This document shows, one piece after another, positions 7,229 to 15,884 of a stretch of 64,000 nucleotides of DNA. Position numbers and translations under genes: made by a program. The stretch comes from Paraburkholderia caffeinitolerans (lineage in GTDB: Bacteria; Pseudomonadota; Gammaproteobacteria; Burkholderiales; Burkholderiaceae). The DNA is taken from NCBI RefSeq assembly GCF_902859945.1, contig NZ_CADIKL010000037.1, forward strand, positions 1 through 64,000, in the 5' to 3' direction. The notes under the pieces are model-generated. The model worked only from the letters and a program-made list of their open reading frames with translations, was not told the DNA's origin and did no database searches. The stretch's first letter is position 1. Each line of letters opens with the position of its first letter.

Positions 7229-7852
7229 ATGACAGCGGCGGTAATCCACGTGGTCTTGTTCGACATGGAGGGCGTGCTCTCGCATTACGATCGCGAGGCG
7301 CGCGCCGTGCGGCTCGCGGCCCTGACCGGTACGACGCCCGAGGCGGTGCGCGAGGCGATCTGGGGCTCGGGGCTCGAAGCGCGCGCCGACGCGGGCGAGC
7401 TTGCCCCCGACGTTTATCTGCGCGCGCTCGGAGAGTCGCTCGGCTGCGGCATCGATCGGGAGACCTGGCTTGCGGCGCGGCGCGCGTCCATCACACCCAA
7501 CGAGGCCGCCATCGCGTTAGCCGAGCGTGTCGCGCAGCGCTGCGATATCGCGGTGCTGACCAACAACTGCCGTCTCGTCACCGATTACCTCGATTATCTG
7601 AATCCGCCCGTTGCGCGATTATTTGGCGCGCGCGTCCATGCAAGCGCGTCGTTTGGGGCGGTCAAGCCTGCTGCGCAGGCTTATCTCGGGTGCCTCGCGC
7701 AACTGGGCGCTGCGCCGCACGAAACGCTTTTCATCGATGACGGCGAGGCTAACGTGCAAGGCGCGCTCGCTGCTGGCTTGCATGCGTGCCGCTTCGTCGA
7801 TGTCGATACGCTCGTGCGAGACCTGCATCGCTTTGGCGTGATCGACGCGTGA
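7229..7852 (+). CDS. HAD-superfamily hydrolase (subfamily IA)
   Basis: A 207-residue protein with HAD motif I near residue 12 (VVLFDMEGVL), motif II in IAVLTNN, the motif III Lys in FGAVKP, and motif IV in LFIDDGEANV. These enzymes are cytosolic phosphatases of small phosphometabolites. The second acidic residue of motif I is Glu14, where most phosphatases have Asp as the general acid/base. The enzyme may therefore be slow or have altered chemistry. The gene stands alone. Confidence 0.88.
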   Translation: MTAAVIHVVLFDMEGVLSHYDREARAVRLAALTGTTPEAVREAIWGSGLEARADAGELAPDVYLRALGESLGCGIDRETWLAARRASITPNEAAIALAERVAQRCDIAVLTNNCRLVTDYLDYLNPPVARLFGARVHASASFGAVKPAAQAYLGCLAQLGAAPHETLFIDDGEANVQGALAAGLHACRFVDVDTLVRDLHRFGVIDA

Positions 7853-7932
7853 GTGCGTGCTTATCATGTGGAACGTGCATTCGGTTCACGGCGGATATGA
7901 TGATCGCGGTTCGCTTGAAGGCTGAGTCTGCG

Positions 7933-8619
7933 ATGAAAATATGTAGAGGCGTGTGCGTTGCGCTATGTGTGGGCGTGGGGCTGGGCCTGGGTGCGCCGGT
8001 GGTGCTCGCCCAGGCGAGCGGCGCAGTTGCAACGGTGCCGGTGCTGGCGCCGGTTGTCTACGTGAGCGATTTCGAACTCGACGCGGCCAGCGTCACCGCC
8101 GACCAGAATCCCGTGGCTAACGCCCGGCACCTCGCGGGCAGCCTGCTGCCCCGTCCGTTCGCGCATCACGATGACCCGCAGGCGCACGCGCGCCAGATCG
8201 TCGAGCAGATGGCCGATACGCTGGTCGCGGATTTGCGCAAGGCGGGTGTCGATGCGCGGCGTTTGCCCGCCGGCGCCACGCTGCCCGCGCAGGGCTGGCT
8301 CGTGCGCGGCGTGTTCCTCGATGTCGATGAAGGCAACCGCCTGCGCCGCTCGATGGTCGGCGTTGGCGCGGGTGCGATCGAGATCGATCTGGCCATTGCT
8401 GTCGACGATCTCGCGAAGCAGGCGCCCGCGCCGCTCTATCAGGTAATCGAAACGCATTCGAGCGAGAGCAAGCCGGGCGCAGGCGCGGCCATTGCACTGA
8501 ATCCCTATGTGGCCGCCGCGAAGTTCGTGCTCGCGCGCGGCGATCAGCGCTTGAGCGTCAAGCGTGCAGCGGGCGAGGTCTCTGACGCCGTGATAGCGCG
8601 TGTGAACCCCGCCCGTTGA
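7933..8619 (+). CDS. Secreted/periplasmic protein resembling the DUF4410 family
   Basis: A 228-residue protein with a clear signal peptide (hydrophobic run CVALCVGVGLGLGAPVVLAQA, cleavage near residue 27). A mixed domain follows with GWLVRGVFLDVDEGNRLRRSMVGVGAGAIEIDLAIAV in the middle. That G-x-F-x-x-V-D-x-G-N-R-xx-R-xx-V-G-x-G pattern matches the DUF4410 type of exported proteins, whose role is not established. ATG at 7933 was chosen because the signal peptide begins there. Confidence 0.75.
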   Translation: MKICRGVCVALCVGVGLGLGAPVVLAQASGAVATVPVLAPVVYVSDFELDAASVTADQNPVANARHLAGSLLPRPFAHHDDPQAHARQIVEQMADTLVADLRKAGVDARRLPAGATLPAQGWLVRGVFLDVDEGNRLRRSMVGVGAGAIEIDLAIAVDDLAKQAPAPLYQVIETHSSESKPGAGAAIALNPYVAAAKFVLARGDQRLSVKRAAGEVSDAVIARVNPAR

Positions 8620-8635
8620 GATAGTTGCGCGCGCA

Positions 8636-9340
8636 TCAATTACGCGCCGGAATCTCCAGTCCGCGCTTCACGGCGGGACGCGCGAGGAAGGCGTCGAGCG
8701 CACGCGCGACGTGACGGAAATCCTTGAAGCCGACCAGATCGCCGGCCTCGTAGAAACCGACGAGATTGCGCACCCACGGGAACGTCGCCATGTCGGCGAT
8801 CGTGTAGTGCTCGCCCATGATCCACTGGCGATTCGCGAGATGCTGGTCGAGCACGCTGATGAGGCGGCGCGACTCGGCCACATAGCGGTCGCGCGGGCGC
8901 TTGTCCTCGTATTCCTTGCCGGCGAACTTGTGGAAGAACCCGACCTGACCGAACATCGGCCCGATGCCGCCCATCTGGAACATCAGCCACTGAATCGTCT
9001 CGTAGCGCTCGCGGCCTTCGCGCGCGAGAAATTGGCCGGATTTGTCGGCGAGATAGATCAGAATCGCGCCCGATTCGAACAACGGCAGCGGTGCGCCACC
9101 GGGGCCGTTGGGATCGATGATCGCGGGAATCTTATTGTTCGGATTGAGCGAAAGGAATTCCGGCGACATCTGGTCGTTTGCGTCGAAGCGAACCAGATGC
9201 GGCTCGTACGGCAACCCCGTTTCTTCGAGCATGATCGACACCTTGACGCCGTTAGGCGTGGGCAGCGAATAGAGCTGGATGCGTTCGGGATGTTGCGCGG
9301 GCCATTTGCCGTGGATGGGGAAAACGGAAAGGTCGTTCAT
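8636..9340 (-). CDS. yfcG: Glutathione S-transferase, YfcG/YghU-type (Nu class)
   Basis: A 234-residue GST. The N-terminal thioredoxin-like domain contains LPTPNGVKVSIMLEE, with the Thr-Pro-Asn (T28-N30) that replaces a catalytic Tyr/Ser/Cys in this class, followed by NPNNKIPAIID and LFESGAILIYLA, which bind glutathione. The all-helical C-terminal domain is complete. YfcG-type proteins reduce disulfides and peroxides with glutathione. It shares its strand with the dienelactone hydrolase gene 56 bp upstream. Confidence 0.93.
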   Translation of the reverse strand: MNDLSVFPIHGKWPAQHPERIQLYSLPTPNGVKVSIMLEETGLPYEPHLVRFDANDQMSPEFLSLNPNNKIPAIIDPNGPGGAPLPLFESGAILIYLADKSGQFLAREGRERYETIQWLMFQMGGIGPMFGQVGFFHKFAGKEYEDKRPRDRYVAESRRLISVLDQHLANRQWIMGEHYTIADMATFPWVRNLVGFYEAGDLVGFKDFRHVARALDAFLARPAVKRGLEIPARN

Positions 9341-9396
9341 GCGAAATCCTGTAATGATGTGCCGAGGCGCGAGAGTTCAGGGCAAACGCAGTGCGC

Positions 9397-10110
9397 TTAG
9401 CGCTGTGCCCACAACGTGCGGCCCCAGAACGTGAGCGTGCGATCCCACGCGCGCTGCGACCAGACCGGATCGAACTGCGTGTGCGCGATGCGGCCCGGTC
9501 CCACGGCGGTTTCGTTCGCGAAGCTGTGGTAAGCCAGGTAGCGGTGGAATTCGACATTCACGCCGCCGTCACGCAGCTTCTTTTCGAGCTCGTCGACGGT
9601 CTCCATCTTGAAGAAGGCGTCCTGTGTGCCCCAGTGGCCGAGCACCGGCGCGGTGATCTTGCTCGCGTCGAGATATTCGAGCGGGGGGAAGCCGTACCAC
9701 ACCACGACGCCCGCGAGGTCCGGAATCATGTTCGCGGCGAGCAGCGTGAGCGCGCCGCCCATGCAGTAGCCGCTCACGCCGACGCGGTCGGTCAGCGTCT
9801 TCAGGTGATCGACCGCGCCACGGATGTCTTGCGAGGCGGCATCGGCGAAATCGAGGCCCGTCATCAGGTGGTGCGCTTCTTCCTCTTCCACGGTGCTCTT
9901 GCCGCGGTAGAGGTCGGGCACCAGTGCGTAGTAACCCGCAAGCGCCAGGCGGTCGGCCACGCCGCGAATCTGGTCGTTCAAGCCCCACCATTCCTGGATC
10001 ACGACGATAGCGGGCGCGCCCTCGGTTTTCGCGGGCGTGGCGAGATAGCCCTGGAGCGATTGGCCATCGGGGCGGTTGAAGCTGATCATGGAGCCGGCGG
10101 GGTGGGTCAT
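9397..10110 (-). CDS. Dienelactone hydrolase family protein
   Basis: A 237-residue alpha/beta hydrolase with the DLH nucleophile motif GYCMGG (Cys116), the conserved IQEWWGLNDQIRGVADRLA near residue 38, and a C-terminal YHSFANE segment carrying the catalytic His. DLH-type enzymes open dienelactones in chloroaromatic degradation, but many act on other esters or lactones. The start at 10110 has GAGGAA upstream. It may form a small detoxification unit with the following GST gene. Confidence 0.92.
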   Translation of the reverse strand: MTHPAGSMISFNRPDGQSLQGYLATPAKTEGAPAIVVIQEWWGLNDQIRGVADRLALAGYYALVPDLYRGKSTVEEEEAHHLMTGLDFADAASQDIRGAVDHLKTLTDRVGVSGYCMGGALTLLAANMIPDLAGVVVWYGFPPLEYLDASKITAPVLGHWGTQDAFFKMETVDELEKKLRDGGVNVEFHRYLAYHSFANETAVGPGRIAHTQFDPVWSQRAWDRTLTFWGRTLWAQR

Positions 10111-10272
10111 GGGGTTCCTCAATGTGTGGATTGACGTGCGTTGGCGAGCAACGGGCAGCCCGTAGCATAGCGCCTGGCCGTGCGCTTTGCTTGCACGCCA
10201 CGTCGTACATGCTGGTAGCATACCGGCCTTGCCGCCGCCCTGGCGGCCGACGATAGACGCAGGAGAACCCAG

Positions 10273-10926
10273 TTGAACCTCACCCGTTTCGCGAAAGCGC
10301 GCCATGCCACCAAGGCTTTCGACTCCACCCGCAAGATTCCCGCCGCTGTTATCGATGAACTCAAGGAACTGATCCGCTTCAGCCCCTCTTCGGTGAACTC
10401 GCAGCCGTGGCACTTCGTTGTGGCCGGGAGCGACGCGGCGCGTGCGCGTGTGGCGAAGTCCATGCAGCCGGGCTATGCCTATAACGAACCGAAGGTGATG
10501 CGCGCCTCGCACGTTCTCGTGCTGTGCGTGCGCACCGATATGGACGAAGCGCATCTGAACGCCGTGCTCGCGCAGGAAGAGGCCGATGGCCGTTTCGCGA
10601 ACGCCGAGGCGAAAGTGGGCCAGCAGAATACGCGCGCGTTCTACGTGAACCTGCATCGCGAGCGTGCGGATCTGCCCGCGTGGATGGAGAAGCAGGCTTA
10701 CCTCGCGCTCGGCACGTTGCTGATTGGCGCATCGACGCTCGAAATCGACGCCTGCCCGATGGAAGGTTTCGATGCTAAGGCGCTCGACGAAGAACTCGGG
10801 CTGGCCGCGAAGGGGTTGACCGCGCTGGTCGTGATCGGCCTTGGCTACCGCAGCGCCGATGATTTCAACGCGAAGCTGCCGAAGTCGCGTCTGGCCACGG
10901 AAGCGGTTTTCACTGAGCTGGCGTAA
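10273..10926 (+). CDS. nfsB: NfsB-type oxygen-insensitive NAD(P)H nitroreductase
   Basis: A 217-residue nitroreductase-fold FMN enzyme with ARHATKAFD (FMN phosphate contact) at the N-terminus, FSPSSVNSQPWHFVV, and LGTLLIGASTLEIDACPMEGFD near 155, all typical of the NfsB/NfnB group. It reduces nitroaromatics and quinones. The start is TTG at 10273 with AGGAG about 7 nt upstream; no ATG fits. It is divergent from the dienelactone hydrolase gene. Confidence 0.93.
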   Translation: MNLTRFAKARHATKAFDSTRKIPAAVIDELKELIRFSPSSVNSQPWHFVVAGSDAARARVAKSMQPGYAYNEPKVMRASHVLVLCVRTDMDEAHLNAVLAQEEADGRFANAEAKVGQQNTRAFYVNLHRERADLPAWMEKQAYLALGTLLIGASTLEIDACPMEGFDAKALDEELGLAAKGLTALVVIGLGYRSADDFNAKLPKSRLATEAVFTELA

Positions 10927-10974
10927 GCGTTAAGCGCTGCACGCCACGCACGTCGTACGTGGCGGCGTGGCGCG

Positions 10975-12573
10975 TCACGGGCTCGGCGTTGAGTTCGCCG
11001 GAGCCGTTGCATTGGGCGCGACAGCGGTCTCCGCGCTCGCAGCCGCAGCCTGACTCGACGCCGAATTCTCTACCGCGCGATCAGGATGGCGAGGATCGTG
11101 CAGCCCGCCCGTCCAGCCGCCACCCAGGTCGCCGATCAGCGCCGCCGCATCGAGCAGCCGCTGCTGCTGCACGTTGAGCGCACTTTGTTGCGTGCTCAAC
11201 TGAGTGGCTTGTGCCGTCGACACCGTGGTGTAATCGACCGTGCCTGCTTCATACTCGTTTAGCGCGATTTCCGCGCCGCGGGTCGAGTCGCGCACCGCCG
11301 CATCCAGCCGCTCGCTCTGCTGCGCCAGGATACGCAGCCCCGATAGATCGTTCTCGACATTCTGGAACGCCGTGAGCACGGTGCCGCGATAGTTCGCCAC
11401 CGCTGCGTCGTAGCTCGCGCGCGCTGCCGCCACCTCTGCGCTGCGCGCGCCGCCGTCGAAGATCGTCTGCGTTGCGCTCGCGCCGAGCGACCACACATAG
11501 TTGCTGATGTGCAGCAGGCCCGAAAGCGGCGCCTGCGTGAAGCCGTCGAGCGCCGAAAGCGAGATGTCCGGGTAATACGCGGCTACGGCCACGCCGATGG
11601 AGGCATTCGCCGAGGCCATCTGCCGCTCCGCCGTGGCGATGTCGGGGCGCCGCTGCAGCAGCGTGGACGGCACGCCAGCGGGAATTGCCGGCAGCACCGG
11701 GAGCCGCGCGCTGTGCGGGATCGTCATGTCCTCGGGGTTGCGGCCCACCAGCACCGCGATGGCGTGCTCGTACTGCGCGCGCGCGACGCCCAGCGCAATC
11801 AGGCTGGCCTGGGCGTTTTCCAGTTGCGTGCGCGCCGTGATGAGGTCCGAAGGCGGGATCGTGCCCGCGCTGTCCTGGTTGCTCACCACGCGCAGCGCAG
11901 CCTGGTAGGACGCTACGGTTTGGGTGAGCAAATCGATGTCGGCATCGGTCACGCGTAAATCGATCACGGCATTGGCGAGCGCAATCTGTTCGGATAGCTG
12001 AGCATTCGCGAGCGTTGCCTCGCTTGCCTGTGCAGTGGCCGATTGTTCCTCGATCTGGCGGCGCACCTTGCCCCAGAAGTCGAGTTCCCAGCTCACGCTG
12101 GCTTCCAGCGTCCCGGAGTTGACGATGAGCGCGCGGTTGCTCTGCACGGTGGGGGAAGCGCGCTCGCGCGTGGCGGAGCCCGTCACGCCCAGGGTGGGAA
12201 AGAGGCTTGCGCGCGCGACGCGCACTTCGGCCAACGCCTGCTGGTAGTTCGCGTAGCTTTGCCGCACGGTCTGGTTCGAGATGGCCACGAGCGGTTCGAG
12301 TTCGTCGAGCAGCGGGTCCTGGAACCCGGTCCACCATTCGCCCTTCGGGCCTTCGGCGGCTTCGGGCTCGGCCTGGGTCCAGCCGGGCAGTTCCTTCCAT
12401 TGCGTGGGTACCGCGACCTGCGGGCGATGGTAGTCGGGGCCGACCATGCAGCCGCTCACAAGAAACGTGAAGGATGCGGCCAACGCGAGCGACAGCAATC
12501 TGCCGGCCACCCGCACGCGTGGCACGAATTCAAGCGAGGCTTTGCGCCGCCCCTGGCGGTGAATCGTCTTCAT
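10975..12573 (-). CDS. Outer-membrane factor lipoprotein of the RND efflux system (NodT/OprM/OpmB type)
   Basis: A 532-residue TolC-like protein. It starts with a lipoprotein signal (ALAASFTFLVSGC, lipid-modified Cys) followed by MVGPDYHRP, the standard beginning of NodT-family outer-membrane factors. Two OEP repeats follow, and a proline/alanine-rich tail ends the protein. It forms the outer-membrane channel for the RND pumps encoded upstream. Its ATG overlaps the stop of the preceding pump gene by 4 bp, so it is the last cistron of the operon. Confidence 0.94.
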   Translation of the reverse strand: MKTIHRQGRRKASLEFVPRVRVAGRLLSLALAASFTFLVSGCMVGPDYHRPQVAVPTQWKELPGWTQAEPEAAEGPKGEWWTGFQDPLLDELEPLVAISNQTVRQSYANYQQALAEVRVARASLFPTLGVTGSATRERASPTVQSNRALIVNSGTLEASVSWELDFWGKVRRQIEEQSATAQASEATLANAQLSEQIALANAVIDLRVTDADIDLLTQTVASYQAALRVVSNQDSAGTIPPSDLITARTQLENAQASLIALGVARAQYEHAIAVLVGRNPEDMTIPHSARLPVLPAIPAGVPSTLLQRRPDIATAERQMASANASIGVAVAAYYPDISLSALDGFTQAPLSGLLHISNYVWSLGASATQTIFDGGARSAEVAAARASYDAAVANYRGTVLTAFQNVENDLSGLRILAQQSERLDAAVRDSTRGAEIALNEYEAGTVDYTTVSTAQATQLSTQQSALNVQQQRLLDAAALIGDLGGGWTGGLHDPRHPDRAVENSASSQAAAASAETAVAPNATAPANSTPSP

Positions 12574-15500
12574 GGTGCGCTCTCATCGGCCTGGCGGTTC
12601 CAGGGCAGGCGTGCGGCCCAGCGTGCCAGGCGTGCGCGCAGGCGGTCGAGGAACAGATAGATCACGGGCGTGGTGTACAGGGTGAAAAGCTGGGAGAGGA
12701 GCAGGCCGCCCATCACGGTCACGCCGAGCGGCTGACGCAGTGAGGCGCCCTGGCCGATGCCCACGGCAAGCGGCGCCGCGCCCAGCACGGCGGCGAAGGT
12801 CGTCATCATGATCGGGCGCAGCCGCACCACGGCGGCTTCGTGAATTGCGTCGCGCGCGTTGCGGCCTTCGGTACGTTGCAACTGGATCGCGACGTCCACC
12901 ATCATGATGCCGTTCTTCTTCACGATGCCGATCAGCAAGATGATGCCGATCATCGCAATGACCGAGAACGGCGTGCCGAAAATCAGCATGGCCAGAATCG
13001 CGCCGATGCCGGCCGAAGGCAGCGTCGAAAGAATCGTGAGCGGGTGGATGGTGTTTTCGTAGAGCACGCCCAGCACGATATAGACCACGCCGAGCGCTGC
13101 GAGAACGATCAGCGGCACCGTGCCCATCGATTGCGCGTAGGCTTGCGCCGCGCCGGCGAACTCGCCATGGATGGAAGCGGGCATGCCGATGTCGCGCTTC
13201 GCCTGCTCGATGATCTTGCCCGCCTCGGAGAGCGAGCCGCCCTTGGGGAGGTTGAACGAGATCGTGCCCGCCACTTCGCCGCTCTGGTGATTGACCTGGG
13301 TGGCCGTGTGGCCCGTGGTCCAGTTCATGAGCGCGGCGAGGGGCACCATGGTTTCGGCGGCGGTGCTGTTCGCGCTGCCGCTCGAACTGCCGCCCTTGCT
13401 GTTGGCAATCGAGTTGTTCTGCACGTTGGCCACGGCGTTCGCGTTGCGTTCATTGGTATTGCTGACGGAGTTGCTGGCGGTGGTGATCGCGCTATAGGGC
13501 GTGACGCCCGATATCGTGGTGCCTGGCATTTGCGTGGTGGCCGAGCCGCTCGCGTTGCCCGCCGCCGTGCTCAGAAAGATGTGGCTGAACGACTGCGGAT
13601 ACTGCCAGTATTGCGGCGCCACCTCCATCACCACGAAGTACTGGTTGATGGGGTTGTAAATGGTGGAGACGGCGCGCTGGCCGAACGCGTCATAAAGCAC
13701 GTTGTCGATCTGGTTCGGATCGAAGCCGTAGCGCTTGGCCGTCGCGCGGTTCACGGTCATATAGGCTTGCAGGCCGTTTTGCTGCAAGTCCGAGTTCACG
13801 TCGGTGAGCGTGCCGTGGTACTTGTTCAGCTCGTCGATGAGCTTGGGCGTCCATTTGAAGAGCGCGTCGGCGTCGTCGCTCGTGAGCGTGTACTGGTACT
13901 CGGCCGCTGCCTGCCGCCCGCCGATCTGCAGATCCTGCTGCGCCTGGAGGAACAGCCGCGCGCCTGAGACCTCGTTGAGCTTGGGCCGCAAGCGGTTCAC
14001 GACTTCGGTGGCGGACAGCTTGCGTTGCGCGAGCGGCTTGAGCTCGATGAAGACCGTGGCCGAGTTGAGCGCGCGCCCGCCCGTGAAGCCCGCGACCGAT
14101 TCCACGGCGGGATCTTTCTGCACGATGTCCTGCAACTGCGCGAGCTTTTTCTCCATCGCCGTGAACGAGATGCTCTGGTCGGCAATGATCTGACCGATCA
14201 GGATGCCCGTGTCCTGCTCCGGAAAGAACGTGCCGGGGAGCAGGCGCGCGAGAAACACATTGCCGATCAGCAGCGCGAACAGGATGAAGATCGTGAGCCG
14301 CGCGTGGTTGAGCGCGGTGTCGAGCGTGCGTGAGTAGAACTGCTTGAAGTGCTCGAACTGCGCGTTGATCCACTGGGCCGCGCGCGAGGGTTTGTGATCC
14401 TGGCGCTCGCGCTTGAGCACGTAGGCGCACATGGCGGGCGTGACCGTGAGCGAGACCACGAGCGAGATGATGATCGCGATGGAGAGCGTCATCGCGAACT
14501 CGTGAAAGAGCAGGCCGACAATGCCCGGCATCAGCAGGATCGGCAGGAACACGGCAATCAACGAGAGACTCATCGAGAGCACCGTGAAGCCCACTTCGCC
14601 CGCGCCGAGCAACGCGGCCTCCTTGGGCTCGAGTCCGGCCTCGATATGGCGCACGATGTTTTCGAGCACCACCACGGCGTCGTCCACCACGAAGCCGGTG
14701 CCGATGGTGAGCGCCATCAGCGAGAGCGAGTCGATGCTGTAGCCGAGCAGGTACATTGGCCCGAACGAGCCCACGATGGACAGCGGTAGCGCCACGGCGG
14801 GAATGAGCGTCGCGCGCGGCGAGAGCAGGAACACGAACACCACGCCAATCACGAGCAGCACGGCAATGAACAGTGTGCGCTCAGTGTCGGCCACCGAGTC
14901 GCGCACCGCCTCCGAGCGGTCGATCGCCACGTTCACCTTGATCGTGCCGGGCAGCGCTGCCTCGATATAGGGCAGGCGCGCCTGGATCTGCTGCACGGTC
15001 TTCACGACGTTGCTGCCCGGCATCGGGTAGACGATCACGAGCACTGCCGATTTGCTGTTGAAGAGGCCGGCGTTGCGGATGTTCTCATTGGAGTCGTTCA
15101 CCATGCCCACGTCGCGCAGATACACGGGCGCGCCGTTGCGGTAGGCGATGACGACGTCGCGAAACGGCGCCGCGTTGCTGATCTGGTCGTTCGATGTCAC
15201 GACGAAGCGCTGTTCGCCCTGATCGATATGGCCTTTCGCGCTGTTCGCGTTGGCCGCGCCGATGGCGGCGCGCACGTCTTCGAGCCCGATGCCGTAGCTA
15301 TTGAGCTTGCCGGGTTCCAGTTCCACCCGCACCGAAGGCAGCGCACCGCCGCCCAGCGTGATCTGGCCCACGCCGTCCACCTGCGAAAGCTGCTGCATGA
15401 TGACCGAATCGGCGGAGTCGTAGAGCTGGGCCTTGGTGAGCGTATCGGAGGTGAGCGCGAGCACCATGATCGGCGCGCTCGCGGGGTTGTACTGCCGGTA

Positions 15501-15884
15501 GGTGGGGTTGCTGCGCAGCGTGGTGGGCAGGTCGGCGCGGGCGGCCTGGATGGCCGCTTCCACGTCGCGCGCCGCGCCATTGATGTCGCGGTTCAGGCCG
15601 AACACCACGACAATCAGTGAGGATCCCGTATTGTTGATCGAGGTGAGCTGGCTCACGTCGGCGATGGTGCCCAGCCGCCGTTCGAGCGGTTCGGCCACCG
15701 TGGCGGCCATGATCTCGGGGCTCGCGCCCGCCATGTTGGCCTGCACCACGATCACTGGATAGGCGATGTTGGGCAGCGGCGCCACAGGGAGCCGGAAAAA
15801 CGCGAGCGTGCCGGCGAGCAGGATCGCGATCGCGAGAAGCGAGGTCGCGACCGGCCGCCGGATGAAGAGCGCCGAGAGGTTCAC
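12570..15884 (-). CDS. mdtC: RND multidrug efflux pump subunit, MdtC/MuxC type
   Basis: A 1104-residue inner-membrane proton antiporter of the HAE1 family: N-terminal MNLSALFIRRPVATSLLAIA, the proton-relay region GTGFVVDDAVVVLENIVRHIE around residue 400, and twelve predicted transmembrane helices with two large periplasmic loops. It probably forms a heterotrimer with the MdtB-type subunit upstream. It is about 70 residues longer than usual. The excess is an Asn/Ser/Thr/Gly-rich low-complexity insertion in the second periplasmic loop, roughly residues 775-845 (nucleotides 13350-13560). Overlaps with both neighbours are 4 bp. Confidence 0.95.
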   Translation of the reverse strand: MNLSALFIRRPVATSLLAIAILLAGTLAFFRLPVAPLPNIAYPVIVVQANMAGASPEIMAATVAEPLERRLGTIADVSQLTSINNTGSSLIVVVFGLNRDINGAARDVEAAIQAARADLPTTLRSNPTYRQYNPASAPIMVLALTSDTLTKAQLYDSADSVIMQQLSQVDGVGQITLGGGALPSVRVELEPGKLNSYGIGLEDVRAAIGAANANSAKGHIDQGEQRFVVTSNDQISNAAPFRDVVIAYRNGAPVYLRDVGMVNDSNENIRNAGLFNSKSAVLVIVYPMPGSNVVKTVQQIQARLPYIEAALPGTIKVNVAIDRSEAVRDSVADTERTLFIAVLLVIGVVFVFLLSPRATLIPAVALPLSIVGSFGPMYLLGYSIDSLSLMALTIGTGFVVDDAVVVLENIVRHIEAGLEPKEAALLGAGEVGFTVLSMSLSLIAVFLPILLMPGIVGLLFHEFAMTLSIAIIISLVVSLTVTPAMCAYVLKRERQDHKPSRAAQWINAQFEHFKQFYSRTLDTALNHARLTIFILFALLIGNVFLARLLPGTFFPEQDTGILIGQIIADQSISFTAMEKKLAQLQDIVQKDPAVESVAGFTGGRALNSATVFIELKPLAQRKLSATEVVNRLRPKLNEVSGARLFLQAQQDLQIGGRQAAAEYQYTLTSDDADALFKWTPKLIDELNKYHGTLTDVNSDLQQNGLQAYMTVNRATAKRYGFDPNQIDNVLYDAFGQRAVSTIYNPINQYFVVMEVAPQYWQYPQSFSHIFLSTAAGNASGSATTQMPGTTISGVTPYSAITTASNSVSNTNERNANAVANVQNNSIANSKGGSSSGSANSTAAETMVPLAALMNWTTGHTATQVNHQSGEVAGTISFNLPKGGSLSEAGKIIEQAKRDIGMPASIHGEFAGAAQAYAQSMGTVPLIVLAALGVVYIVLGVLYENTIHPLTILSTLPSAGIGAILAMLIFGTPFSVIAMIGIILLIGIVKKNGIMMVDVAIQLQRTEGRNARDAIHEAAVVRLRPIMMTTFAAVLGAAPLAVGIGQGASLRQPLGVTVMGGLLLSQLFTLYTTPVIYLFLDRLRARLARWAARLPWNRQADESAP

